Assembly: GCF_947077765.1 (NCBI RefSeq)
Contig: NZ_CAMTTF010000001.1
Span: 346,818 to 410,817 of the forward strand
Source: Salinibacter grassmerensis
GTDB taxonomy: Bacteria > Bacteroidota > Rhodothermia > Rhodothermales > Salinibacteraceae
Direction: 5' to 3'
Length of the DNA: 64,000 bases
Below the pieces are notes generated by a model, which was not told where the DNA came from, searched no databases, and saw only the letters and a list, made by a program, of their open reading frames with translations. Within the stretch, counting starts at the first letter, position 1, and the number at the start of each line of letters is the position of its first letter. Positions 9,156 to 17,884 of the stretch are shown here, one piece after another. The translations under genes were made by a program, and so were the position numbers.

Positions 9156-12100
9156 GTGAGCCTCCTCAATAAGACTCCCCAGTCTTCATTTGTGCCTGCC
9201 CCTACTGCCGTTACGAAAAAAAGCACCGGTTCCGTTGTCGGAATCGGCGCGTCGGCCGGCGGCGTCGAGGCGCTTCGCCGCTTCTTTCGGCATCTGCCGG
9301 ACGACACGGGCATGGCCTTCGTGGTCGTACTGCACCTCTCGCCCGACCACGAGAGCAACCTCACTGAGATCCTTCAGCACGAGACGGATCTGTCGGTGCA
9401 GGAGGCGGTGGACGAGTGCCCCCTCCAGCCTGATCACGTCTATGTCATTCCGCCCCAGCACGAGATGCGGGTGGAAGGGACGACGCTTCGGCTCTCGGAG
9501 CGCTCCCCCAACCATCGCCCCAACGCCATCGACGTCCTGCTGGGCTCCCTGGCGGAGGAATATCAGGACGAGGCCATCGGGGTCGTGCTGTCGGGGACCG
9601 GGGCGGACGGCACCCTCGGCCTCCGCTCGGTAAAGACCCACGGGGGCATCGCCATGGTTCAAGAGCCGGCCGATGCCGACCACGAGGAGATGCCGCGCAA
9701 TGCGCTGGACGCAGGGGTGATCGACCTCGTGGCCCCCGCCGACGAGCTTGCAAACCGCCTGTCGATCTACCGGCAGAATGCCCGCGTCATCCAACTTCCA
9801 GAGTCCGAGGAGGACCTCCCCTCCGACGAGCAGACCATCCTCCAGAAGATCTTTGTGGAGCTCCAGGCCCGGACCGGGCACGACTTTAGCCACTACAAAC
9901 GATCCAGTGTGCTGCGCCGGCTCGAGCGGCGGCTCCAGGTTACCGACGTGGAGACCCTGAACGCCTATCTCCAGGTCCTCCACGATCAGCCCGGGGAGGC
10001 CCAGGCCCTCTACGAGGAACTGCTCATCAGTGTCACGCGGTTTTTCCGGACGCCGGACGCCTTCGAGGCGTTGGAGGAGACCGTCATTCCGTCCCTGTTC
10101 GATGAAAAGTCCCCCGATGAAGAGGTTCGCGCGTGGGTGGCAGGGTGTGCAACAGGGGAGGAGGCCTACTCGCTCGCCATGTTGTTGCAGGAGCATGCCC
10201 ATGCCCTGGACCGACCGCCCGAGCTCCAGGTGTTCGCGACCGACGTCGATCCTGAAGGCCTCGACACGGCCCGGATGGGCATTTACCCCCCGACCATTGA
10301 GACGGACGTTTCCGAGGAGCGCCTCGGCCGGTTCTTTCGACGCGAGGACGACCAGTACCGCATAACCCCGTTGCTGCGCAACTCGGTGGTCTTCGCCGAG
10401 CATGATGTAACCCAAGATCCCCCCTTCTCGAACCTGGATCTGGTGTGCTGCCGAAACCTGCTCATCTACCTTGACCAGCAGATGCAGGAGCGCGTGTTCC
10501 GGCTCTTCCACTACGCCTTGAACGACGATGGCATTCTGTTCCTTGGGCCGTCGGAGGCGACCGGGCCCGCACAGTCGCTCTTCTCGGCGGACGGCGAGAC
10601 GAAAAGCATTCTGAGAAGGACGACCGGGTCCGCCGACAACCGCCCTATTCCCCTCTTCCCGTCGTCGGAGACTGCGATGGAGCCACGTCCACGGCCCGCG
10701 TCTCCTGTGACTAAGGGGCAAGACCTGGCGGGTCTCCATCAGCGCCTGCTGAAGAAACAGGTGGCGAGCGTCATCGTCGACGAGAACTACGAAATCGTCC
10801 ATCTCACAGAACAGGCCGGGGCATTTCTGCAGCACGAGAGCGGAACGCCCACCCATAACCTCCTGGACAAGGCAGTGCCGTCGCTGCGGATGGAATTGCG
10901 CGACGCCCTGCACCAGGCGTTCCGGAAGGGCAAGACGACCGAGCGGACCCTCTCCGTGTCCGGTCCGGCCGGTGTGTCGGGGTCCGTGCACGTCCGTGTC
11001 AGCCCCGTCGACGATCCCGATGTGGACCGACCCTTCGCTCAGGTGCGCTTCGTAGAGACCGACGAGCTCCTTCCGGCCGTCCCGGAGAACGAAGTAGATC
11101 AGGAGCCCGAGGCCGGGCCGACGACGCGGGAGCGAGACCTCGGGCAGGAACTGGAGGACACGAAGGAGCAGCTCCGCATCATGAATGAAAAGTATGAGAC
11201 GGTTACCGAGGAGATGGAGACGGCCAACGAGGAGCTCATGTCGATGAACGAGGAGCTGCAGGCCAAAAACGAAGAACTGCAGACCAGCGAGGAGCAGCTA
11301 AAATCCGTCAATGAGGAACTGGCGACCACCAATCAGCAGCTCAACGTCAAAGTGGAGGCGCTGGACCGGGCCAACAATGACCTCCAGAACTTGATGGAGG
11401 CGACGGAGGTCGCAACCCTGTTCCTGGACCAAAACCTGGACATCCAGCGCTATACCCCACCGATCACGGACATCTACGGCCTTCGGGGCTCCGACATGGG
11501 GCGCCCCATCACCGACTTCACGCCGAAGATTAAATACGACTCCCTCGTGGAAGACGCCGAGCGGGTGCTGAGCGACCACACCCCGATCGAGCGCGAGGTG
11601 CAGAACGAGGAGGGCCGAGTGTGGTACCTGATGCGCCTCCGGCCATACCGAAGCGCGGCGGAGAACGTGGAGGGGGTAGTAGTGACCTTCGTGGACATTA
11701 CGGCGCAGAAACGCGCCGCGGAGATCCTCCGAGAAGAGCGTGATCTCGTGTCCGCCCTAATTGACACCGCCGGTGCCCTGATCGCGGTACTGGATGAGGA
11801 CGGAGCGATCGTGCGCTTCAACACGGCCTGCGAGCGCCTTACCGGCTATGACGCCTCGGAGGCGGAGGGGGAGGACCTCCGCGACCTGCTCGTGGATCCC
11901 AGCGACCGGGACGCCGTCACGACCCGGCTTAACGCCCTCGCCGACGGGACGACCGACCGGGCCGAGCTGGAGATGCGATGGGCATCGGCGGAGGGCGATC
12001 CACGCCTCGTCAGAGGGTCGTTCACGGCTCTCCGAAGAGAGTCCGGGGGCGTGCAGTACTTCATCGTGAGCGGCACCGATGTCACCAGACACCGCGAACT

Positions 12101-12731
12101 GGAGCGCGAGGTGATCGAGATCAGCGATCGGGAGCGCCGCCAAATCGGGGCAAACCTGCACGACGTGATCAGCTCCGGGCTGACCAACGTGACGATGCGC
12201 GTGGACACCCTGATTCACGAGATGGAGGGGGAAGAGGGCACGGTAGAGGCGGAAGATCTCCGACCTGTCACGGACAAGATCCAGGAGGCCGCCGACCAGA
12301 TTCGGGCTCTCTCCCACACCCTCGTCCCGAAGGCGCTTCGGGACGGCCACCTGGCCGGCGCCCTCGCCGACCTGGCGGAAGAGGAGGAAGACTTCTCGAA
12401 CGTCTCGTGTGCCTTCGTGGGGGACCCCGGCGAGACGCACCTAAACGACGAAGCCACCGCGATGAACCTGTACCGAATCGCCCACGAGGCGGTGGCCAAT
12501 GCCCGCGAGCACGCCGACCCGACCCGCATTTCGATCGATCTGGGCCGGGAGAACGCAGACCTTGTCCTTACGGTCCGCGACGACGGGGACGGGTGGGACG
12601 GAGCGGCCCCGGAGGAGGAGGGACTCGGCCTGCACCTGATGCGCTACCGAGCCGACCTCATCGGGGCTACGCTCACCCTCACGAGCGGCGACGAGAATAC
12701 GGTGGTGGAGTGCCGCCTGCCGCTTTCGTAG
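9156..12731 (+). CDS. CheB-CheR-PAS-histidine kinase fusion protein
   Basis: An 1191-residue multidomain signalling protein. Domains in order: a CheB methylesterase-like domain (about 27-210) with the serine in GASAGG (S33), a His in VVLHLSP and an Asp in GTGADG; a CheR methyltransferase domain (about 240-500) with the SAM-binding VAGCATGEEAYS and CCRNLLIYL; a long heptad-rich coiled coil (about 655-747) of repeated NEEL units; two PAS domains (about 745-985); a HisKA_3-type dimerisation domain with ERRQIGANLHD (H1002); and an HATPase domain. No receiver domain precedes CheB, as is usual for such fusions. The kinase class usually signals to NarL-type regulators, none of which is present here. 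The GTG start at 9156 fits the short tail before CheB. Confidence 0.93.
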   Translation: MSLLNKTPQSSFVPAPTAVTKKSTGSVVGIGASAGGVEALRRFFRHLPDDTGMAFVVVLHLSPDHESNLTEILQHETDLSVQEAVDECPLQPDHVYVIPPQHEMRVEGTTLRLSERSPNHRPNAIDVLLGSLAEEYQDEAIGVVLSGTGADGTLGLRSVKTHGGIAMVQEPADADHEEMPRNALDAGVIDLVAPADELANRLSIYRQNARVIQLPESEEDLPSDEQTILQKIFVELQARTGHDFSHYKRSSVLRRLERRLQVTDVETLNAYLQVLHDQPGEAQALYEELLISVTRFFRTPDAFEALEETVIPSLFDEKSPDEEVRAWVAGCATGEEAYSLAMLLQEHAHALDRPPELQVFATDVDPEGLDTARMGIYPPTIETDVSEERLGRFFRREDDQYRITPLLRNSVVFAEHDVTQDPPFSNLDLVCCRNLLIYLDQQMQERVFRLFHYALNDDGILFLGPSEATGPAQSLFSADGETKSILRRTTGSADNRPIPLFPSSETAMEPRPRPASPVTKGQDLAGLHQRLLKKQVASVIVDENYEIVHLTEQAGAFLQHESGTPTHNLLDKAVPSLRMELRDALHQAFRKGKTTERTLSVSGPAGVSGSVHVRVSPVDDPDVDRPFAQVRFVETDELLPAVPENEVDQEPEAGPTTRERDLGQELEDTKEQLRIMNEKYETVTEEMETANEELMSMNEELQAKNEELQTSEEQLKSVNEELATTNQQLNVKVEALDRANNDLQNLMEATEVATLFLDQNLDIQRYTPPITDIYGLRGSDMGRPITDFTPKIKYDSLVEDAERVLSDHTPIEREVQNEEGRVWYLMRLRPYRSAAENVEGVVVTFVDITAQKRAAEILREERDLVSALIDTAGALIAVLDEDGAIVRFNTACERLTGYDASEAEGEDLRDLLVDPSDRDAVTTRLNALADGTTDRAELEMRWASAEGDPRLVRGSFTALRRESGGVQYFIVSGTDVTRHRELEREVIEISDRERRQIGANLHDVISSGLTNVTMRVDTLIHEMEGEEGTVEAEDLRPVTDKIQEAADQIRALSHTLVPKALRDGHLAGALADLAEEEEDFSNVSCAFVGDPGETHLNDEATAMNLYRIAHEAVANAREHADPTRISIDLGRENADLVLTVRDDGDGWDGAAPEEEGLGLHLMRYRADLIGATLTLTSGDENTVVECRLPLS

Positions 12732-12862
12732 GAACGGGGGCGAAACGGAGGCAGGCGTCGCAACCTCATCCTGGTTTCAAGGCTCGGGCTTGGGCCCGTG
12801 CGTCCCTGCTTTGTAGATTGGCGGGACGTTAACTGTACTCCCTCCCCGACCCCCATCCCGAG

Positions 12863-13675
12863 ATGACCTGGTGGGAAGCGTTGCTCCTCGGCCTCATTCA
12901 GGGCCTGACCGAATTTATTCCCGTTTCCTCCTCCGGCCACCTCGTGCTGGGGCAGTACCTGTTGGGGCTCGACAAAGAAGCGGCCGACGTAACGTTCGAG
13001 GTCTTTGTGCACTTCGGCACCGTGCTCAGTATCCTCACCGTGTACTGGGAAGACGTAGCGGAGCTGCTGAAGGAGGCCTGGGCCGGACTCCGGGCGCCGT
13101 GGGCCGCCCCTGCGCGCTTCGCGGAGAACGATACCTTCCGGCTCGGGGTCTTCATCCTCGTCACGCTCGTGCCCACCGGCGTAGCGTACGTGCTCTTTCG
13201 GGAGCCGCTGGAGCAGATGTTCAACAGTCCACTCCTCACGAGTGCGATGCTGCTGGTAACGGGCCTCCTTCTGCTCCTCACGCGAATCGGCCCGCGCCCG
13301 GAGGGGGACCTGAGCGGGCTCAAGGCGGTCGTCGTGGGGGTGGCGCAGTCATTCGCCATGATCCCGGGCATTTCGCGGTCGGGCGCCACGATCTGCGTCG
13401 CGCTCTACCAGAACGTGGCGCCGGAGCGGGCGGCGAACTTTTCGTTTCTGATGCTGCTTCCGGTGGTGATGGGGGCGACGATTCTGAAGGGGCTGGAGCT
13501 TGCAGAACAGGGCCTTGGAACGGCGGGCGGGCCGCTGCTGCTGGGCACCGTGGCGGCGTACGGCTCGGGCATCGGGGCCATCTACGTGGTGCTCGACGTG
13601 GTGCGGCGGGGAAATCTGCAGTACTTCGCGTACTACTGCTTCCTCGTCGGGGGGCTTGGGGTGTGGCTGTTGTAG
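12863..13675 (+). CDS. uppP: Undecaprenyl-diphosphatase
   Basis: A 270-residue integral membrane phosphatase that recycles undecaprenyl diphosphate to the monophosphate carrier used for peptidoglycan and surface polysaccharide synthesis. The two family signatures are intact: QGLTEFIPVSSSGH near the N terminus and PGISRSGAT in the middle, which together form the active site. About eight hydrophobic helices and the total length match UppP (BacA) proteins. It begins 131 bases after the kinase gene on the same strand and is probably transcribed independently or with the EcsC-family gene that follows. Confidence 0.96.
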   Translation: MTWWEALLLGLIQGLTEFIPVSSSGHLVLGQYLLGLDKEAADVTFEVFVHFGTVLSILTVYWEDVAELLKEAWAGLRAPWAAPARFAENDTFRLGVFILVTLVPTGVAYVLFREPLEQMFNSPLLTSAMLLVTGLLLLLTRIGPRPEGDLSGLKAVVVGVAQSFAMIPGISRSGATICVALYQNVAPERAANFSFLMLLPVVMGATILKGLELAEQGLGTAGGPLLLGTVAAYGSGIGAIYVVLDVVRRGNLQYFAYYCFLVGGLGVWLL

Positions 13676-13909
13676 AGCGCGGGGGACGGGCAAGAACGAC
13701 AAAAGTGCCTGGGAGAGCGGGTCCCATCGCAAATCGCGGGGGCCACGCCGCCGCACCCTGTGTCGACGACGGAGGGGCTGGGCCGTTCGTAACAATTGCG
13801 TCGACCCGCTCGTCTTCAGCGCGGCACCGTACCGAGGACCCGTCTGCATCTTTTCGGGGGAGCTCCCGTTGTAGAGACGGTCGCCATCTACTCCCTCACG
13901 CCCCACGCC

Positions 13910-14725
13910 ATGCGACTCACCGACGAGGAAAAAGCCGTTCGACGCGAGATTGAGGACTGGCAGCACGCGGACGCCTCCGTGGCGTCGCAGGCCATGGACT
14001 GGGCCATGCGGCCGGTAGACTGGGCCGTGGAGCAGGTCGTGCCGGCCGAGCAGATGGATCAGGTCGCCGACCGGATCGAGCAGTTTCTCTCTACCCTCAG
14101 TGACGCGTCGGAGTGGACACACGCGTCGGACGACATTTTGGCCGCCGCGGAGGACCGCGGCCTCCCCGCCGAGTCCGTCCAGGACCTGCGCAACCGGCCC
14201 GTCGCGGATCTCGACGCGCTGGCCCGCAGCCGCTTCCGGCAGAACACCCTCCTCGCCGCACTGGAGGGGGGCGGGACGGGGCTCGCCGGAGCGGCCTTCG
14301 TCGCCGCCGACATCCCGCTTCTCTTCACCATCAACCTGCGCCTGATCCAACAAATTGCGGCCAGCTACGGCTTCTCGCTGGAGGGGCCGATGTTTCGGCC
14401 GCTCGTGCTCTCGATCTTCAACGTGGCGGCGTCCGGGGGGCGCGAGGCGCGCAACGAGGCGCTGCGCGAGGTGAGCGTGGCCGCGGCTGCGTTCGCCGAC
14501 GACCTCGACTACGCGGGGCGCGTGTCCGGCACCTTCCGCGACCAGAACCGCCACGTGCCGCGCGAGATTGCGAAGACGCTCCTGGAGCGCAAGCTGGGAC
14601 AGACGGTTCCACTGGCCGGGGCCGCCGTGGGCGCGGGCGTCAACTACTGGTTCACGACGCAGACCGCCGAGTCGGCCTTCATGTGCACCCGGGCGCTGTA
14701 CCTGGACTGGAAGGAGCGGCGTTGA
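13910..14725 (+). CDS. EcsC family protein
   Basis: A 271-residue protein resembling the EcsC family: an acidic N-terminal helical region, then a glycine/alanine-rich hydrophobic stretch (GTGLAGAAFVAADIPLL) and a C-terminal segment with AGAAVGAGVNYWF. EcsC proteins are found beside ABC transporter and secretion genes in Firmicutes, but their biochemical role is unknown. The ATG at 13910 is chosen because the preceding in-frame residues are basic and unlike the acidic body of the protein. Whether it is membrane-associated through the hydrophobic stretches is inference. Confidence 0.75.
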   Translation: MRLTDEEKAVRREIEDWQHADASVASQAMDWAMRPVDWAVEQVVPAEQMDQVADRIEQFLSTLSDASEWTHASDDILAAAEDRGLPAESVQDLRNRPVADLDALARSRFRQNTLLAALEGGGTGLAGAAFVAADIPLLFTINLRLIQQIAASYGFSLEGPMFRPLVLSIFNVAASGGREARNEALREVSVAAAAFADDLDYAGRVSGTFRDQNRHVPREIAKTLLERKLGQTVPLAGAAVGAGVNYWFTTQTAESAFMCTRALYLDWKERR

Positions 14726-15069
14726 GCCCGAGGCGTTGGGGAAGCAGAACGGGCACCGGCTGCCCGGCTCGCCGCGGGGCGCCTGTCAGGCCTGGTCGGG
14801 GCTCCCGGAAGGGCCGTCGGCCGCGGGAGCAATTCCATCGAATATTGCCGAGGGACGGGGATACAGTCCGCGCGATCAGTGCGTGTACTGTCCGAGACGA
14901 GCCTGTAGCCTGTTGTTGGAGGTGCGGGACGCTCGTCGCACATCGGTAGGCACGCACGCGATGAAGCTGGACCCGCAGGGCGACCGCAGACTGTAACCCG
15001 TCCTTCTCCCGTTCGTCGCAGGCCTCCTCCGCTCGCCTCTCATCTCTTCCCCATGTTCCCTCTCTCGTC
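14726..15069. other. Intergenic spacer between the EcsC-family gene and der
   Basis: No plausible gene: the short open frames have residue compositions unlike the acidic genes around them. A small inverted repeat (GGGCA and TGCCC, around 14752-14766) directly follows the upstream gene but lacks a U tract, so it is only a weak terminator candidate. The promoter of der is presumably here but no box is convincing. Confidence 0.5.
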
Positions 15070-16368
15070 GTGCTAGCAGCCATCGTCGGACGGCCAAACG
15101 TCGGCAAGTCCACCCTTTTCAACCGCCTCACCGGCTCGCGCCAGGCCATCGTGAAGGACACGCCCGGCGTCACGCGCGACCGCGTCTACGGCGAGGCCGA
15201 GTGGGAGGGGCACACCGTTCCCCTCGTCGATACCGGGGGCTACGTTCCCCGCTCGGACGACCCCTACGAGCGGGCGATCCGCGAGCAGGCCGAGATTGCG
15301 CTCGAGGACGCCGACGTGATCCTCTTCGTGGTGGACGTGATGACCGGAATTACGGAGATGGACAAGGAGATTGCGAATGTGCTCCGTCCCGCCGAGACGC
15401 CCGTGATGGTCGTTGCCAACAAGGCCGACAACGAGGAGCGTGAGTGGGCGGCGAGTGAGTTCTATCAGCTGGGCCTCGGCGAGGTCTTCCCCGTGAGCAG
15501 CACCAACAAGCGGGGCGTCGACGACATGATGGCGGCCCTGGTGGAGACGGTGCCGGGCACCGAAACAGAGGAGATGGAGAATCGCGTCCGCGTCTCGCTC
15601 GTGGGGAAGCCGAATGCGGGCAAGTCGTCCCTCGTCAACGCCACCCTGGGGTTTGACCGCGCCATCGTCACCGAGAAGCCCGGCACCACCCGCGACACGG
15701 TCCAGTCCGTTGTGCAGTACGAGGGGCGCGACCTAATGCTCGTGGACACCGCCGGCATGAAAAAGCGCTCCAAGACCGACGGGGTCGAGTTCTACGCCAC
15801 CGTCCGCAGCGAGCGGGCCATCCGGGCGGGCGACGTGTGCGTGCTCGTCCTCGACGCCACCGAGGAGCTGCACAACCAAGACCTCAGCGTGCTCTCGCAG
15901 GTCAACGAGCACAAGAAGGGCATGGTGGTGGCCGTTACCAAGTGGGACCTCGTGCCGAAGGACGACGGCACGATGGACCAGTACACGAAGTATCTGCAGC
16001 AGTACCTGGGCACGCTCGACCACGTGCCCATCGTGTATGTGTCGGCCGTCACCAAGCAGCGGGTGTACGAGCTGCTCGACAAAGCCCTGGCGGTGGCGGA
16101 GGAGCGGGAGAAGCGCGTACAGACGAGTGACCTGAACGACGTGGTCCAGGCAGCCCTCGACGAAAAGCCCCCTCCCACCACCAGCAGTGGGGCATTTGTC
16201 AACATCACCTACGCCACGCAGGTGCGCACGGCCCCACCCGTCTTCGTCTTTTTCGCCAATCACCCGGAGGGCATCCGCACCTCCTACGAGCGGTACCTGG
16301 AGGGGAAGCTGCGGGACGCGCTCGGGTTTGAAGGCGTGCCGCTGACGCTGGTCTTCAAGGAGAAGTGA
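15070..16368 (+). CDS. der: Ribosome-assembly GTPase Der (EngA)
   Basis: A 432-residue protein with two tandem GTPase domains, the defining feature of Der, which is needed for maturation of the 50S ribosomal subunit. First domain: GRPNVGKST (P loop), DTGG, NKAD. Second domain: GKPNAGKSS, DTAGMKKRSKTD, TKWD. A C-terminal KH-like domain follows (about 350-432). The GTG start at 15070 puts the first P loop at residue 7, as expected for Der, and there is no earlier in-frame start. This is a single-copy housekeeping gene. Confidence 0.97.
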   Translation: MLAAIVGRPNVGKSTLFNRLTGSRQAIVKDTPGVTRDRVYGEAEWEGHTVPLVDTGGYVPRSDDPYERAIREQAEIALEDADVILFVVDVMTGITEMDKEIANVLRPAETPVMVVANKADNEEREWAASEFYQLGLGEVFPVSSTNKRGVDDMMAALVETVPGTETEEMENRVRVSLVGKPNAGKSSLVNATLGFDRAIVTEKPGTTRDTVQSVVQYEGRDLMLVDTAGMKKRSKTDGVEFYATVRSERAIRAGDVCVLVLDATEELHNQDLSVLSQVNEHKKGMVVAVTKWDLVPKDDGTMDQYTKYLQQYLGTLDHVPIVYVSAVTKQRVYELLDKALAVAEEREKRVQTSDLNDVVQAALDEKPPPTTSSGAFVNITYATQVRTAPPVFVFFANHPEGIRTSYERYLEGKLRDALGFEGVPLTLVFKEK

Positions 16369-16537
16369 GCGTGGACGATCGTCGCGTCCGGCCCCGCGGC
16401 ACGGAGGTCGGAGCATGCTTATGTTGCGGTTTCGTCATGGACACCTGCGGGGCTTAATCTGTAAATAAAAAAGCATTCATCGCCACCTCCGCGCATGTGC
16501 GGCCGCCGCGACCGGTGCCGCAGAGGCCACGACCCGC

Positions 16538-17317
16538 ATGGGATCCACTGACTTGAGCGATCTGAAGGACCGGTCCGAACGGATCCGGTTGGGCCGCAAG
16601 GTGCGCGCCTACTTCGTGCACCTGTTTACGGCCTCCGGGGTGGCGTTCGCGTTTCTGGCAATGCGGGAGGTCGTGCGGGTCGACCTGGATCCGCGGTGGG
16701 TCTTCGCCTGGCTGACCCTGGCCGTCTTCATCGACGCGGCGGACGGGCCCCTGGCACGGCTCTGGGACGTGAAGCTCTACGCCTCCCGCATTCTGGGCAA
16801 GACCATCGACCTGATCGTCGACTACCTGACGTTCACGTTCATTCCCCTCGTGCTCGTGTGGCGGATGGACTGGCTCCCGGGGTGGGACGGCCTCTGGGTC
16901 ACGCTCGCGATGGTGGCCAGCCTCCTGGGGTTTGCCAACACCGCAGCGAAGCAGAGTCAGGAGGGCTTCTTTCTCGGCTTCCCGTCGTACTGGAACGTGG
17001 TGGCGTACTACGTGGGCCTGCTCGCCGTCGAGTACGGGGGCGTTGGGTCCTACATGTCGCTGGGGTCGGTTCTTACCCTGACCGTCTTGACGCTGGTGCC
17101 GGTCCGGTTTGTCTACCCGAACGCCGCCCCGAAGCCATGGCGCGCCATCGTGACGGTGGGGGGCGTTGCGTGGCTCGGGCTGCTGCTGGCGCTGCTGCCC
17201 ACCTTTCCCGGGCTGCCGGCGTGGGGCGGCGACTGGGTCCTCTGGGCGTCGTTCGTGTACCCCGTGTTCTACTTCGGCCTCTCCGGCTGGCTGGACTGGA
17301 CGAGCCGGCAGTCGTAG
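16538..17317 (+). CDS. Phosphatidylcholine-synthase-like CDP-alcohol phosphatidyltransferase
   Basis: A 259-residue membrane protein of the CDP-alcohol phosphatidyltransferase family. The catalytic pattern is DAADGPLARLWDV followed by GKTIDLIVDY (residues about 66-105), matching the DG-AR-G-D-D arrangement. The segment FLGFPSYWNVVAYY and the N-terminal AYFVHLFTASG are typical of bacterial phosphatidylcholine synthases (Pcs), which join CDP-diacylglycerol to choline. This makes a PC synthase more likely than a phosphatidylserine or phosphatidylglycerophosphate synthase, although the family assignment does not prove choline as the substrate. Around seven to eight hydrophobic helices. It stands alone and converges on the sulfur operon. 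Confidence 0.8.
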   Translation: MGSTDLSDLKDRSERIRLGRKVRAYFVHLFTASGVAFAFLAMREVVRVDLDPRWVFAWLTLAVFIDAADGPLARLWDVKLYASRILGKTIDLIVDYLTFTFIPLVLVWRMDWLPGWDGLWVTLAMVASLLGFANTAAKQSQEGFFLGFPSYWNVVAYYVGLLAVEYGGVGSYMSLGSVLTLTVLTLVPVRFVYPNAAPKPWRAIVTVGGVAWLGLLLALLPTFPGLPAWGGDWVLWASFVYPVFYFGLSGWLDWTSRQS

Positions 17318-17380
17318 CGAAGCGAGGCCGCTCCGAAGGGGCCCGTTCAGACGAGGCCGTCGGCTGCCCCGCGTCCGTGG

Positions 17381-17884
17381 TCACATCTGTCGCCGACCTC
17401 GCTTGGCGGTGATGACGCCGGTATTCATGCCCATCCAGTGCATACCGCCCTGGAAGCGGCCGTGCTCCATCTTCATGCAGCGGTCCATCACCACGTCGAG
17501 CCCGTGGCCGTCGGCAATCTCGGCCGCCTCCGGGCTCGCGATGCCGAGCTGTAGCCAGAGGGCGTCGGCCCCAATCGCGGCCGCCTGCTCCGCGTACGTG
17601 GGGCATTCGTGCGGGGGGCGGAAGACGTCAACCACATCGACCGGAACGGGAACGCTCTCCAGGTCCGGGTAGGCGGTCTCGCCGAGAATCGAGTCCGCCT
17701 TCGGATGGACGGGGATGAGGCGATACCCCTGATACTGCAGGTACGTCGCCACAAACTGGCTCGCCTTCTGCGGGTTGGAGGACAGTCCCACCATCGCGAT
17801 GGTGTCTGCCTCCCGAAGAAGGCGGCGAATCGTGTCGGGGTGTTGATACTGCTCTTGTTGCTCCGGGGAGAGCGAGGAGTTCAT
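17381..17884 (-). CDS. CoA-binding (YccU-like) protein
   Basis: A 167-residue single-domain protein with the CoA-binding Rossmann fold: VGLSSNPQKASQ near the N terminus, VHPKADSILGETAYPDLESVP in the middle and VVMDRCMKMEH near the end. Such stand-alone domains bind CoA or related nucleotides; their function is not established. The ATG at 17884 overlaps the metY stop codon (ATGA), so the two genes are translationally coupled, and it is the last gene of the sulfur operon. Coupling suggests a role linked to sulfur or acyl-homoserine metabolism, but that is inference. Confidence 0.85.
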   Translation of the reverse strand: MNSSLSPEQQEQYQHPDTIRRLLREADTIAMVGLSSNPQKASQFVATYLQYQGYRLIPVHPKADSILGETAYPDLESVPVPVDVVDVFRPPHECPTYAEQAAAIGADALWLQLGIASPEAAEIADGHGLDVVMDRCMKMEHGRFQGGMHWMGMNTGVITAKRGRRQM

